Positions 1 to 5,893 of a stretch of DNA of 7,203 bases are shown here, piece by piece; the first letter of the stretch is position 1; every line of letters begins with the position of its first letter. The notes under the pieces were generated by a model. The model saw only the letters and a list, made by a program, of their open reading frames with translations, did no database searches and was not told the DNA's origin. The stretch comes from Alphaproteobacteria bacterium (GTDB lineage: Bacteria > Pseudomonadota > Alphaproteobacteria > Rhizobiales > Devosiaceae): positions 1 to 7,203 of the forward strand of contig JAHJOS010000368.1 in the NCBI GenBank assembly GCA_018820005.1, given 5' to 3'. Both the position numbers and the translations under genes were made by a program.

Positions 1-129
1 ACGGCGGGTGGCGCGCGCGTGCTCGGCGATGGCCGGCCCAAGACTGGCGCCCACGGTCTGCCGGTGCTGTTCCTGCACCCCAAGGACTTCGATGGTACAC
101 TCATCGAACTGGAAGAATGCAAGCGATAG
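1..129 (+). CDS. mce: Methylmalonyl-CoA epimerase, C-terminal 42 residues (5' end outside window)
   Basis: Reading frame 1 is open from the first base to a TAG at 127-129. The residues include GAHGLPVLFLHPKDFDG followed by TLIELEE. The HPKDF and G-x-L-(I/V)-E-L-E blocks are the closing segment of methylmalonyl-CoA epimerases (vicinal-oxygen-chelate/glyoxalase fold), which interconvert the (2S) and (2R) forms of methylmalonyl-CoA in cytosolic propionate breakdown. The first Glu of IELEE (residue 36 of the visible part) corresponds, from family knowledge, to the last metal ligand of the site. The other ligands lie upstream and cannot be checked. The ending is intact, with no frameshift. Immediately downstream there is no further plus-strand gene; the next 300 bases hold an integrase remnant and a tRNA on the other strand. 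Identification is firm for the fragment; the rest of the gene is not visible. Confidence 0.9.
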   Translation, partial: TAGGARVLGDGRPKTGAHGLPVLFLHPKDFDGTLIELEECKR

Positions 130-148
130 CGCGAAACCGCCCTTTCAA

Positions 149-165
149 GCTGCCAGATTGAACTG
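149..165 (-). repeat. Degenerate copy of the tRNA-Thr 3' end, possible relic attachment site
   Basis: Read on the minus strand this site is CAGTTCAATC-T-GGCAGC. The tRNA-Thr at 432-506 contains CAGTTCAATC (end of T-stem plus T-loop; plus-strand 448-457), then CTGTCC, then GGCAGC (3' acceptor strand; 436-441). Sixteen bases therefore match in the same order and orientation, with a 5-base deletion between the two blocks. The site lies 20 bp beyond the epimerase stop and on the far side of the integrase fragment from the tRNA. That is where the second attachment-site copy of a tRNA-integrated element would be. The match is short, so descent from a real att site is inference. Confidence 0.5.
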
Positions 166-192
166 GGCGTGGGCCGGCGCGGTGACGGTGAG

Positions 193-351
193 CTATGCGT
201 CCATGAGCCGCCGCGCCTCGCTGACGTCCATGCCGCCTACGGTCACAGATCTGCCCTTGGCAGCTGCAACCAGCCGAGCAGGAACACGGTGCTTGAGCCA
301 ATAGACGCTGGTGATTTTATGCCTGTGTGGGGAAGGCATAGGCAAGACCAT
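193..351 (-). pseudogene. Truncated tyrosine-recombinase (phage/island integrase), N-terminal fragment of 52 codons
   Basis: Minus-strand ORF from ATG at 351 (a second in-frame ATG is at 339) to TAG at 193-195. The protein begins MVLPMPSPHRHKITSVYWLK, continues HRVPARLVAAAKGRSVTV and ends DVSEARRLMDA. From memory this is the opening layout of the integrases with an N-terminal DUF6538-type region: a VLPM-type start, a H-x-K-T-x-x-Y(Y/W) block, a (K/R)RVP-x-x-L block, a G-K/R segment, then D-x-x-EA(R/K)R. Complete members run to roughly 350-450 residues with a core-binding domain and an R-H-R-Y catalytic domain; none of that is present here. After the TAG only 15 more codons are open before a TGA, and they run into the tRNA-like repeat. 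The gene starts 80 bp beyond the 3' end of tRNA-Thr and points away from it, the usual position of an integrase at a tRNA attachment site. It must be inactive as a recombinase. Alternatively it is a chance ORF, but the ordered motif matches make that less likely. Confidence 0.68.
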
Positions 352-431
352 GAGAACCACCTCTGAGGACCAAAGGCGGACCCGAAAAGTCCAGCAAATC
401 CAGATTTTTAAGTGCCATCAATGGGAAGGAC

Positions 432-506
432 TGGTGCTGCCGGACAGGATTGAACTGTCGGCCTCCCCCTTACCAAGGGGGTGCTCTACCACTGAGCTAC
501 GGCAGC
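432..506 (-). tRNA. tRNA-Thr, anticodon GGT
   Basis: The minus strand folds into a complete cloverleaf of 75 nt with encoded CCA (432-434). Acceptor GCTGCCG pairs with CGGCAGC, followed by discriminator A. D-stem GCTC/GAGC encloses loop AGTGGTA. Anticodon stem CCCCC/GGGGG carries loop TTGGTAA (plus-strand 470-476), so the anticodon is GGT (472-474 on the complement). The variable loop is AGGCC, and T-stem GACAG/CTGTC encloses TTCAATC. All stems are fully paired. It charges threonine and reads ACC and, by wobble, ACU. The 3' half is duplicated in degenerate form at 149-165, and an integrase remnant begins 80 bp downstream, which suggests this gene served as an integration site while staying intact. 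Confidence 0.97.
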
Positions 507-565
507 ATTTGTTGCGCGGCTGGTGTGCTCGGCGCGACGGGGGCTCTACTGCCATAGGGTCTGGC

Positions 566-594
566 TCGACGCAAGGCTAAAAAACGCCTATCAC
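566..594 (+). promoter_or_regulatory. Possible promoter for the small gene (and perhaps murA)
   Basis: TCGACG at 566-571 and TATCAC at 589-594 each match 4 of 6 bases of the sigma-70-type -35 and -10 consensus, with exactly 17 bp between them; the spacer contains a run of six A. Transcription would begin near 601, giving a leader of about 28 nt before the ATG at 629. The match is modest in GC-rich sequence, so this is only a candidate. Confidence 0.3.
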
Positions 595-611
595 CGGTTA
601 GACGCACAACG

Positions 612-625
612 CGATTCCAAAATCG
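612..625 (+). other. Perfect small hairpin directly before the small-gene start
   Basis: CGATT (612-616), CCAA loop, AATCG (621-625): a 5-bp perfect stem with a four-base loop, ending 3 nt before the ATG at 629. It takes up the place where a Shine-Dalgarno sequence should be, and no purine-rich ribosome site is visible there. It might affect initiation; a chance hairpin is equally possible. Confidence 0.3.
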
Positions 626-628
626 AGC

Positions 629-793
629 ATGACCAAAACCGAACAAGCCGCCCAGCGTGACCAAAGATTGGCCGCAAAGTTGCGCGAAAACCTCAAGCGG
701 CGCAAAGGTCAGATCAAGGCGCGCGCCGATGCGGAGCACCAGGCCCCTGGGCTCCAGACGACCCCCGAAACGGTCACGGTCAAGAAACCGTAA
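629..793 (+). CDS. Small basic hypothetical protein upstream of murA (54 aa)
   Basis: The ORF runs from ATG at 629 to TAA at 791-793. The N-terminal half is a predicted charged helix: AAKLRENLKRRKGQIKARAD at about residues 15-34, with many Lys/Arg. The tail (about 37-54) is rich in Pro, Thr and Val and probably disordered. There is no signal peptide, membrane segment or catalytic motif. ATG 629 is the only usable start, because an in-frame TAG lies at 599-601 and no other start codon follows it. There is no clear Shine-Dalgarno sequence. I recall small proteins with an L-R-x-N-L-x-R-R-K core near murA in related alphaproteobacteria, which supports a real gene, but I know of no function. It lies on the same strand as murA, 130 bp ahead. 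The helix could bind RNA or another protein; this is speculation. Gene reality is fairly likely, function unknown. Confidence 0.7.
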   Translation: MTKTEQAAQRDQRLAAKLRENLKRRKGQIKARADAEHQAPGLQTTPETVTVKKP

Positions 794-861
794 ACCATTT
801 TCGGATGACACTGAATTTCCAACGCTGAGAGCGGCGAGTCTGGCTTACGTGGCAACTAGGA

Positions 862-891
862 CTTGGCCTACCTCCATCCCCAGGTAGCAAG
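862..891 (+). promoter_or_regulatory. Bulged hairpin in the murA leader
   Basis: CTTG (862-865) and CTACCT (868-873) pair with AGGTAG (882-887) and CAAG (888-891). This forms a 10-bp stem with a 2-base bulge (866-867) and an 8-base loop (CCATCCCC). It ends 32 bp before the murA ATG. No run of T follows, so it is not a normal intrinsic terminator. It could end transcripts of the small gene inefficiently, stabilise the murA message, or mean nothing. I found no convincing promoter in 794-923. Confidence 0.35.
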
Positions 892-923
892 GGCACAAGC
901 CCGCCATATAGGACGACAAGACT

Positions 924-2216
924 ATGGATCGCATCCGTTTGATCGGTGGCAATCAGCTCATCGGCGATATTCCCATTTCCGGCGCCAAGAACGCGGCCCT
1001 GCCGCTGATGATCGCGTCGTTGCTCAGTGACGAGCCGCTGGTGCTGCAGAACGTACCGCGCCTGGCTGACGTCGAGCAACTAGAGCGCATTCTCGAGAAT
1101 CACGGCGTCGATATCGCCGTACACGGACGCCGGCGTGGCGAGGACGAACTGGTCGGCCAGCGCATGACATTTCACGCTGCCGATATCGTTGATACCACTG
1201 CGCCCTATGATCTTGTCTCCAAGATGCGCGCCAGCTTCTGGGTGATCGGTCCCTTGCTGGCGCGGTGCCACGAGGCGCGGGTCTCCCTGCCTGGCGGCTG
1301 TGCCATTGGCACGCGACCTGTGGATCTGTTTCTGTTCGGCCTCAAGGCGCTGGGCGCCGAGATCGATATCGACGAAGGCTATGTCGTCGCCAAGGCTCCC
1401 AAGGGTGGCCTCGTAGGTGCCCATATCCACTTCCCCAAGGTGTCGGTCGGCGCGACCCATACCATTCTGATGGCCGCAACGCTGGCCAAGGGCACTACCG
1501 TCATCGAGAACGCCGCCCAGGAGCCCGAGATCACCAATGTGGCCGAGTGCCTGGTGGCCATGGGCGCCCGCATTTCCGGCATCGGCACCCGCACACTGAC
1601 AATTGAGGGCGTCGAGCGCCTGCATGGCGCCACCGTCGACGTCATTCCCGACCGCATCGAAACAGGCACCTTTGCCATGGCTGCTGCAATGACGGGCGGC
1701 AATGTCCTGCTCAAGGGCGCGCGCCCCGAGCACCTGCAGGCCGCACTTGACGTGCTGGGTCGAACTGGTGCCCAGATCAGCGTCGAAGCCGATGGCCTGC
1801 GCGTACAGCGCCATGGCGGCGCTATTTTGCCCGTCGACGTTGAAACCGATCCCTTCCCCGGCTTTCCCACCGATCTTCAGGCTCAGTTCATGGCGCTGAT
1901 GACCATGAGCTCGGGCACCAGCCACATTCGCGAAACCATTTTCGAGAACCGCTACATGCATGTGGCCGAGCTGGTGCGCTTTGGTGCCGACATCACGGTC
2001 GATGGCCAGGTGGCCACCATACGGGGCAAGACCCAGCTCAAGGGTGCACAGGTCATGGCCACCGATTTGCGCGCCTCGGTGTCGCTGGTGATCGCTGGCC
2101 TTGCAGCCAAGGGTGAAACCATCGTCAACCGTATCTATCATCTCGATCGCGGCTTTGAGGGTCTTGAGGACAAGCTCAGCCGCTGCGGCGCCGAAATCGA
2201 GCGCGTCGCCGGCTGA
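924..2216 (+). CDS. murA: UDP-N-acetylglucosamine 1-carboxyvinyltransferase MurA
   Basis: This 430-residue protein is full length for MurA. It transfers the enolpyruvyl group of phosphoenolpyruvate to UDP-N-acetylglucosamine, the first committed step of peptidoglycan synthesis, in the cytoplasm. The substrate-binding Lys22 lies in SGAKNAALP. The catalytic-loop Cys is Cys126 in SLPGGCAIGTRPVDL, equivalent to Cys115 of the E. coli enzyme; a Cys here is the fosfomycin-sensitive type, unlike the Asp variants. Asp317 in FPTDLQAQFMAL matches the E. coli catalytic Asp305. Arg383 lies in the DLRASVSLVIAG block. The two inside-out alpha/beta domains of the EPSP-synthase fold are both covered. ATG 924 is chosen because the family start M-D-x-I-x-I-x-G-G follows directly, with AGGA at 910-913 as a plausible ribosome site. 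The gene is convergent with the efflux operon, 24 bp away. In related genomes as I recall, murA is followed directly by the DUF2948 gene and hisD; here about 3.8 kb separate them. Confidence 0.97.
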   Translation: MDRIRLIGGNQLIGDIPISGAKNAALPLMIASLLSDEPLVLQNVPRLADVEQLERILENHGVDIAVHGRRRGEDELVGQRMTFHAADIVDTTAPYDLVSKMRASFWVIGPLLARCHEARVSLPGGCAIGTRPVDLFLFGLKALGAEIDIDEGYVVAKAPKGGLVGAHIHFPKVSVGATHTILMAATLAKGTTVIENAAQEPEITNVAECLVAMGARISGIGTRTLTIEGVERLHGATVDVIPDRIETGTFAMAAAMTGGNVLLKGARPEHLQAALDVLGRTGAQISVEADGLRVQRHGGAILPVDVETDPFPGFPTDLQAQFMALMTMSSGTSHIRETIFENRYMHVAELVRFGADITVDGQVATIRGKTQLKGAQVMATDLRASVSLVIAGLAAKGETIVNRIYHLDRGFEGLEDKLSRCGAEIERVAG

Positions 2217-2222
2217 TTGCCC

Positions 2223-2237
2223 CGCCTATGGCAGGCG
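2223..2237. terminator. Short inverted repeat between convergent murA and efflux permease genes
   Basis: CGCCT (2223-2227), loop ATGGC, AGGCG (2233-2237), in the 24-bp gap between the murA stop (2216) and the permease stop (2241). The position suits a shared bidirectional terminator, but the stem is only 5 bp and neither strand has a T-run after it, so termination by this element is weakly supported. Confidence 0.3.
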
Positions 2238-2240
2238 CTG

Positions 2241-3374
2241 CTAGTCCAGCGTCTGCCGATAGCGCAGCATCGCCAGCACGGCGAACACCACCATGATGGC
2301 GGCCAGTGCCCCGAACTGGCCGGCGACGTCGGCGCTGTCGGCGCCCTTGAGCATCACCTTGCGCACCAGGCGGATGAAGTGGGTGGCGGGCACTGCGCTG
2401 CCCAGGGTCTGGGCCCAGCCGGGCATGCCGGCAAACGGGAACATGAAACCTGAAAGCAGGATCGAGGGCAGGATGGTGAAAAAGCTCAGTTGCATGGCCT
2501 GCATCTGACTGCGCGCCAGGGTCGATATCAGAAAGCCCAGCGCCAGATTGCCTAGGATGAACAGGTTAAAGCCGATGAAGAATGCGAGGAAGCTCCCCTC
2601 GAACGGCACGCCGAACACCACAAAGGCCGCCAGCAGAAACACCGTGGTCTGCACATAGCCTACCAGCACATAGGGCAGAATCTTGCCCAGCATGACCTCG
2701 AGCGGTTTGACCGGCGTCGAAATCAGCATTTCCATGGTGCCGCGCTCGCGCTCCTTGACGATGGCGACGGCCGTGATCATCACCATCGTCATCGACAGGA
2801 TGATCGCCAACAGGCCCGGCACGATGTTAGTCGAGGTCCTGCCCTCGGGATTGTACTGCCGATGCACGATGATGCCAAAAGGGGCAGGGGACCCCGCCAG
2901 GCTCGCCAGCGGGCCAGTGAGGGTCTGCGCACTGGCGACGCTGACGATGCCACCCAGCGCCGCCGCTGCGCCGCCCACGGCCGCAGGGTCGGCCGCATCG
3001 GCTGCGATCAACAGGTCGGGATGGCGCCCTCGCATCACATCGCGCTCGAAATCGGCGGGAATGACCACGACAAAACTCGCCGTGCCGCGCCGCAGCGCAT
3101 CATCGCCCGCCGCCGGCCCATGCACCGTGCCGATGAAATCGAAATAGTCCGAGGTCGCCATACCGGCCAGCACGGCGCGCACAAGCGGGCCATCGTCATT
3201 GATTTCCACCAGTGTGGGCAGATGGCGCGGATCGGAATTGATGGCAAAGCCGAACAGCATCAACTGCACGATGGGCAGGCCGATCATCATGGCAAAGGTG
3301 ACGCGGTCGCGCCGCATCTGGATGAACTCCTTGCGCAGCACGGCAAAAAACCGCGAGAGCGAAAACCAGCTCAT
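2241..3374 (-). CDS. ABC-2 type transporter permease (YhhJ/YbhS-like)
   Basis: A 377-residue inner-membrane permease. An N-terminal cytoplasmic helix with LRKEFIQMRRDRVTFAM (about 13-29) leads into the first membrane segment (about 27-45). A large periplasmic domain (about 46-182) ends with the family motif RQYNPEGRTSTNIVPG (172-187). Further membrane segments follow at about 184-206, 233-255, 262-286, 294-314 and 354-372. The cytoplasmic motif KERERGTMEMLISTP (207-221) couples to the ATPase in this family. Length and layout match YhhJ (about 374 residues). The ATG at 3374 overlaps the ATPase stop in ATGA, so translation is probably coupled. It is the last gene of the operon; only 24 bp separate it from convergent murA, so no second permease follows and the channel is presumably a homodimer. 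Likely role: export of drugs or other amphipathic compounds together with the ATPase and the HlyD partner. The substrate cannot be told from sequence. Confidence 0.92.
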   Translation of the reverse strand: MSWFSLSRFFAVLRKEFIQMRRDRVTFAMMIGLPIVQLMLFGFAINSDPRHLPTLVEINDDGPLVRAVLAGMATSDYFDFIGTVHGPAAGDDALRRGTASFVVVIPADFERDVMRGRHPDLLIAADAADPAAVGGAAAALGGIVSVASAQTLTGPLASLAGSPAPFGIIVHRQYNPEGRTSTNIVPGLLAIILSMTMVMITAVAIVKERERGTMEMLISTPVKPLEVMLGKILPYVLVGYVQTTVFLLAAFVVFGVPFEGSFLAFFIGFNLFILGNLALGFLISTLARSQMQAMQLSFFTILPSILLSGFMFPFAGMPGWAQTLGSAVPATHFIRLVRKVMLKGADSADVAGQFGALAAIMVVFAVLAMLRYRQTLD

Positions 3375-4309
3375 GGAACGTCGCGGGCGAAATTGTCCTG
3401 CGCCCCCGCCATGAGATAGATGAATGCCTCTTCAAGGCCCGCAGGTTGCAGGCTCCAGACGTGCTGGCCACTGGCCTCAAGCCGCCGCACTGTCGTTTCC
3501 AGCGCCGTCGCATCGGTGCCCGAGACATGCAGCGTCGAACCAAAACGCGCGATCTGCGCCACCCCCGCCTGACCACCCAGCTCGGCCTCAAGCGCCGCCA
3601 GATCAGGCCCCTCGGCCCGCCAGGTGGTCAGCCCGACCATGGTCGCGATCTCTGCAGCGGGGCCATCGATCAGCTTCTTGCCATAGGCGATATAGGTGAT
3701 GAAATCGCACTGCACGGCCTCGTCCATGTAGTGGGTCGAGACCAGCACGGTGACCCCAGCCTTGCTCAGCCGGCGGATTTCGTCCCAGAAATCGCGCCGC
3801 GCCTTGGGGTCGACACCCGCCGTCGGCTCGTCGAGCAGCAGCAATTGGGGATCGTGGATCAGACAGGCCGCCAGTGCCAGCCGCTGTTTCCAACCGCCCG
3901 ACAGCGTACCCGCCAATTGCCCGGCGCGGTCGGCAAGACCCAGATCGAGCAGGGCCGTCCTGACCCGGTCCTTGCGATTTTTCACGCCATACATCTGCGC
4001 CACAAAGTCAAGATTCTCGCGAATCGACAGATCTTCGTAGAGGCTGAATTTCTGCGTCATGTAGCCGACCTGCTTTTTGATCTCGCCGGCCTGTCTGCGC
4101 ACATCAAACCCCAGGCAGGTGCCGGCACCGGCGTCGGGCTCGAGCAGACCACACAGCATGCGGATGGTCGTTGTCTTGCCCGAGCCATTGGGGCCCAGAA
4201 AGCCGTAGATGGCGCCGCGTGGCACCACGATGTCGAAATGGTCCACCACCAGCTTGGAGCCGAACGTCTTGGTCAGTCCCTGCACATCAATGACGGCAGC
4301 CTCGCTCAT
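3371..4309 (-). CDS. ABC transporter ATP-binding protein of the efflux operon
   Basis: A 312-residue single nucleotide-binding-domain ATPase that powers the ABC-2 permease encoded next. Walker A GPNGSGKTT is at 39-47, Q-loop Gln86 in YMTQKFSLYEDL, signature LSGGWKQR at 136-143, Walker B LLLLDEP at 156-162 with catalytic Glu161, and switch His193 in STHYMDEA. All are intact. The region after about 215 is a C-terminal extension typical of ABC-2 exporters of the YbhF/drug-export class (CcmA/DrrA-like), ending with an EEAFIYLM segment. YbhF and RbbA carry two ATPase domains in one chain, whereas this protein has one. The start at 4309 overlaps the HlyD stop in ATGA, and its own stop overlaps the permease start in the same way. 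The signature has Trp (SGGWKQR) where many ABC proteins have other residues; I recall this as common in this subgroup. The family call is certain, the substrate unknown. Confidence 0.95.
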   Translation of the reverse strand: MSEAAVIDVQGLTKTFGSKLVVDHFDIVVPRGAIYGFLGPNGSGKTTTIRMLCGLLEPDAGAGTCLGFDVRRQAGEIKKQVGYMTQKFSLYEDLSIRENLDFVAQMYGVKNRKDRVRTALLDLGLADRAGQLAGTLSGGWKQRLALAACLIHDPQLLLLDEPTAGVDPKARRDFWDEIRRLSKAGVTVLVSTHYMDEAVQCDFITYIAYGKKLIDGPAAEIATMVGLTTWRAEGPDLAALEAELGGQAGVAQIARFGSTLHVSGTDATALETTVRRLEASGQHVWSLQPAGLEEAFIYLMAGAQDNFARDVP

Positions 4310-5241
4310 CGCAGCACCGTCACGGGCTGGCCCGGTTGCAGCGTGCCCGAAACACTGAGTTCGGCCTCAATGAGATAGACCAGCCGTCCGCGCTCTTCGC
4401 GCGAATAGATCACCGGTGGCGTGGTCTGCGGATCAGACGCCAAGTGGGTGATCTTGGCTTCCATTGCAACGCAGCCATCGCAGGAGACGCTGACGACATC
4501 GCCGAGAGCCAGGGCGGCCCGGTCCGCCTCGGGCACAAAGAACTTTGCCTTGAGCGGCCCGGTCGGCAGAATGGACAGCACGGGAGCGCCGCTGGCCATC
4601 TCGCCGGTGCTGAAATAGAGGCGATCTACCACGCCGGCCACTGGCGCTGTGGTCTGCCGATCCGCAAGGGTGATCGCCGCACTGCGCGCATCGGCCTGCG
4701 CTGCCGTCAGATTGGCTTCGGCGGCCAGTTGCTGGGCATCGCGGGCGGGCAGTTCGGCCACCCCGACCTGGGCCGAGAGCTGGTCAACCTGGGCTTGGGC
4801 GGCGTTGCGCGCCGCGCGGTCTTGTTCCATCCGCACCTCAGGCACGGCACCCAGCGTCAGCAGCTTCCTGCTGCGCGCCAAATTAGCCTCGGCCAGCACA
4901 AGATCGGATTGAGCCTTGCCCAGTGCCGCCCGGATGACATCGATTTCCTGCCGCCGGCTGCCAGTGACCAGATTGTCGAGGCTCGCCTGCGCGGATGCGA
5001 CGCGCGCTTCGGCAGCATCCAACTGGGCCCGCTGCTGACGGTCATCGAGCACAAACAGCACCTGCCCTGCTGCAACGCTATCGCCCTCCGCGACGGCGAT
5101 ATCGGAAAGTCGCCCCCCGCTGGCGGGTGCAACATAGACATAGTCCGCCTCCAGATAGCCCACATAGCCGCCCGGTTCAGTGCCGCCACCCGGCAGCAGC
5201 GCCGTCAGAGCAGCGAACAGTCCGACAAAAAAGCTGTTCAT
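4306..5241 (-). CDS. HlyD-family membrane fusion (periplasmic adaptor) protein
   Basis: A 311-residue adaptor linking the inner-membrane ABC pump to the periplasm and probably to an outer-membrane channel. A hydrophobic N-terminus (about 3-17) is followed by the first barrel-sandwich half (about 33-68, YVYVAPASGGRLSDIAVAEGD). An Ala/Gln-rich coiled-coil hairpin follows (about 70-193), then the second half (about 197-227, TTAPVAGVVDRLYFSTGEM), and a beta-barrel region to the end. A CDGC pair (Cys254, Cys257) and TPPVIYSREERGRLVYLIEA (274-293) resemble YhiI/YbhG-type adaptors as I remember them. It is slightly shorter than YbhG (about 330) or YhiI (about 355). The N-terminal stretch before the hydrophobic segment has no Lys or Arg, unusual for a signal or anchor sequence. 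ATG 5241 is nevertheless the only start, as the frame is closed by a TGA within tetR and no other start codon lies between. There is no lipobox Cys. The start overlaps the TetR stop in ATGA. No outer-membrane channel gene is in the window, so it would borrow a TolC-type partner. Confidence 0.9.
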   Translation of the reverse strand: MNSFFVGLFAALTALLPGGGTEPGGYVGYLEADYVYVAPASGGRLSDIAVAEGDSVAAGQVLFVLDDRQQRAQLDAAEARVASAQASLDNLVTGSRRQEIDVIRAALGKAQSDLVLAEANLARSRKLLTLGAVPEVRMEQDRAARNAAQAQVDQLSAQVGVAELPARDAQQLAAEANLTAAQADARSAAITLADRQTTAPVAGVVDRLYFSTGEMASGAPVLSILPTGPLKAKFFVPEADRAALALGDVVSVSCDGCVAMEAKITHLASDPQTTPPVIYSREERGRLVYLIEAELSVSGTLQPGQPVTVLR

Positions 5242-5870
5242 GGTTGCACCGCGCTGATGCCGTTGAACAAGACATCAAGGTGGCTCTTGAGCAGTCGCTC
5301 CATGTCCAGCCCATCCTCGGGCGCTACATCGAACAGTACGCTGAGCGCCACATGGGCGATCACCGGTCCGATCACCGAGCGGATCGCCATTTCCGGATCG
5401 ATCGGGCGCAGATAGCCGCTTGCCACGCCACGGGCCAGCAATTGACCGAGTGCCGGCCGCACCTTGTCGATCACCTCGCGCCGATACATCGCCGCGATGG
5501 CAGGGAACCGGACCACTTCGCTCAACACCAGCTTGGGCACTGCGAGCCGCGCCGGATCGCTGAGCTGCTGGCAAACGACGGTGAGCAACAAGGCGATGGC
5601 ATCGCGCGGGTCGCCATCGAACGCAGCCAGATCCGCCACGGCATCATCGGCTATGGGCGCGAGGGCGCGCCGGACGATCCCTTCGAGCAGTGCCTCCTTG
5701 GAGGCGAAATAAAGATACACCAGCCCTTTTGAGACACCCGCCCGCCGGGCGACCTCTTCAACCTTGGTGGCGGCAAAGCCTTTTTCGACGAACACAGCCA
5801 GCGCCGCGTCGAGCACTTCATCGGGCCGCGCCTCGGCGCGGCGGCGGAACTTCTTGTCAGGCTCGGTCAT
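5238..5870 (-). CDS. TetR/AcrR-family transcriptional repressor of the efflux operon
   Basis: A 210-residue regulator. The N-terminal DNA-binding domain (about 16-63) shows the TetR pattern: a helix with VLDAALAVFVEKGFAATKVE, then the helix-turn-helix VARRAGVSKGLVYLYF (40-55) and SKEALLEGIV. The variable C-terminal part (about 70-210) would bind an inducing ligand and dimerise; nothing in it tells me the ligand. ATG 5868-5870 is preceded by GGAG (complement of 5877-5880) at 6-nt spacing, the best ribosome site of the operon. It is the first gene of the four, and its stop overlaps the HlyD start in ATGA. Its promoter contains a TGACTG-GT-CAGTCA palindrome in the -35/-10 spacer, so autorepression of the whole operon, relieved by a transported or related compound, is the natural inference. 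The arrangement resembles CecR (YbiH) with the ybhGFSR genes in E. coli, but with only one permease here. Confidence 0.93.
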   Translation of the reverse strand: MTEPDKKFRRRAEARPDEVLDAALAVFVEKGFAATKVEEVARRAGVSKGLVYLYFASKEALLEGIVRRALAPIADDAVADLAAFDGDPRDAIALLLTVVCQQLSDPARLAVPKLVLSEVVRFPAIAAMYRREVIDKVRPALGQLLARGVASGYLRPIDPEMAIRSVIGPVIAHVALSVLFDVAPEDGLDMERLLKSHLDVLFNGISAVQP

Positions 5871-5893
5871 GACAGTCTCCGAATGTCACTTCA

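Noticed and set aside
101..301. A 66-codon minus-strand frame and 98- and 65-codon plus-strand frames in the mce to tRNA interval
   Set aside because: Their translations show no recognisable motifs. The integrase-like frame (193-351) and the epimerase end explain the coding signal better.
360..431. Weak hairpins and short direct repeats (for example the repeated TCCAG) downstream of tRNA-Thr, considered as a tRNA terminator or integrase arm-binding sites
   Set aside because: Stems are 4 bp or have loops too short to form, and the repeats are too short to tell from chance.
575..588. AGGC and GCCT around an A-run (a T-run on the minus strand), considered as a terminator
   Set aside because: The stem is only 4 bp and the homopolymer lies in the loop, not after a stem.
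1080..2141. A 353-codon minus-strand open frame antisense to murA
   Set aside because: murA on the other strand is unmistakable and full length. The antisense translation is rich in His, Gly and Ala with no family motifs, as expected from high-GC codon use.
4336..5415. A 359-codon plus-strand open frame opposite the HlyD and TetR genes, and a 310-codon one at 3446-4378 opposite the ATPase
   Set aside because: Both are shadows of well-identified minus-strand genes and span gene junctions; their translations show no domain pattern.
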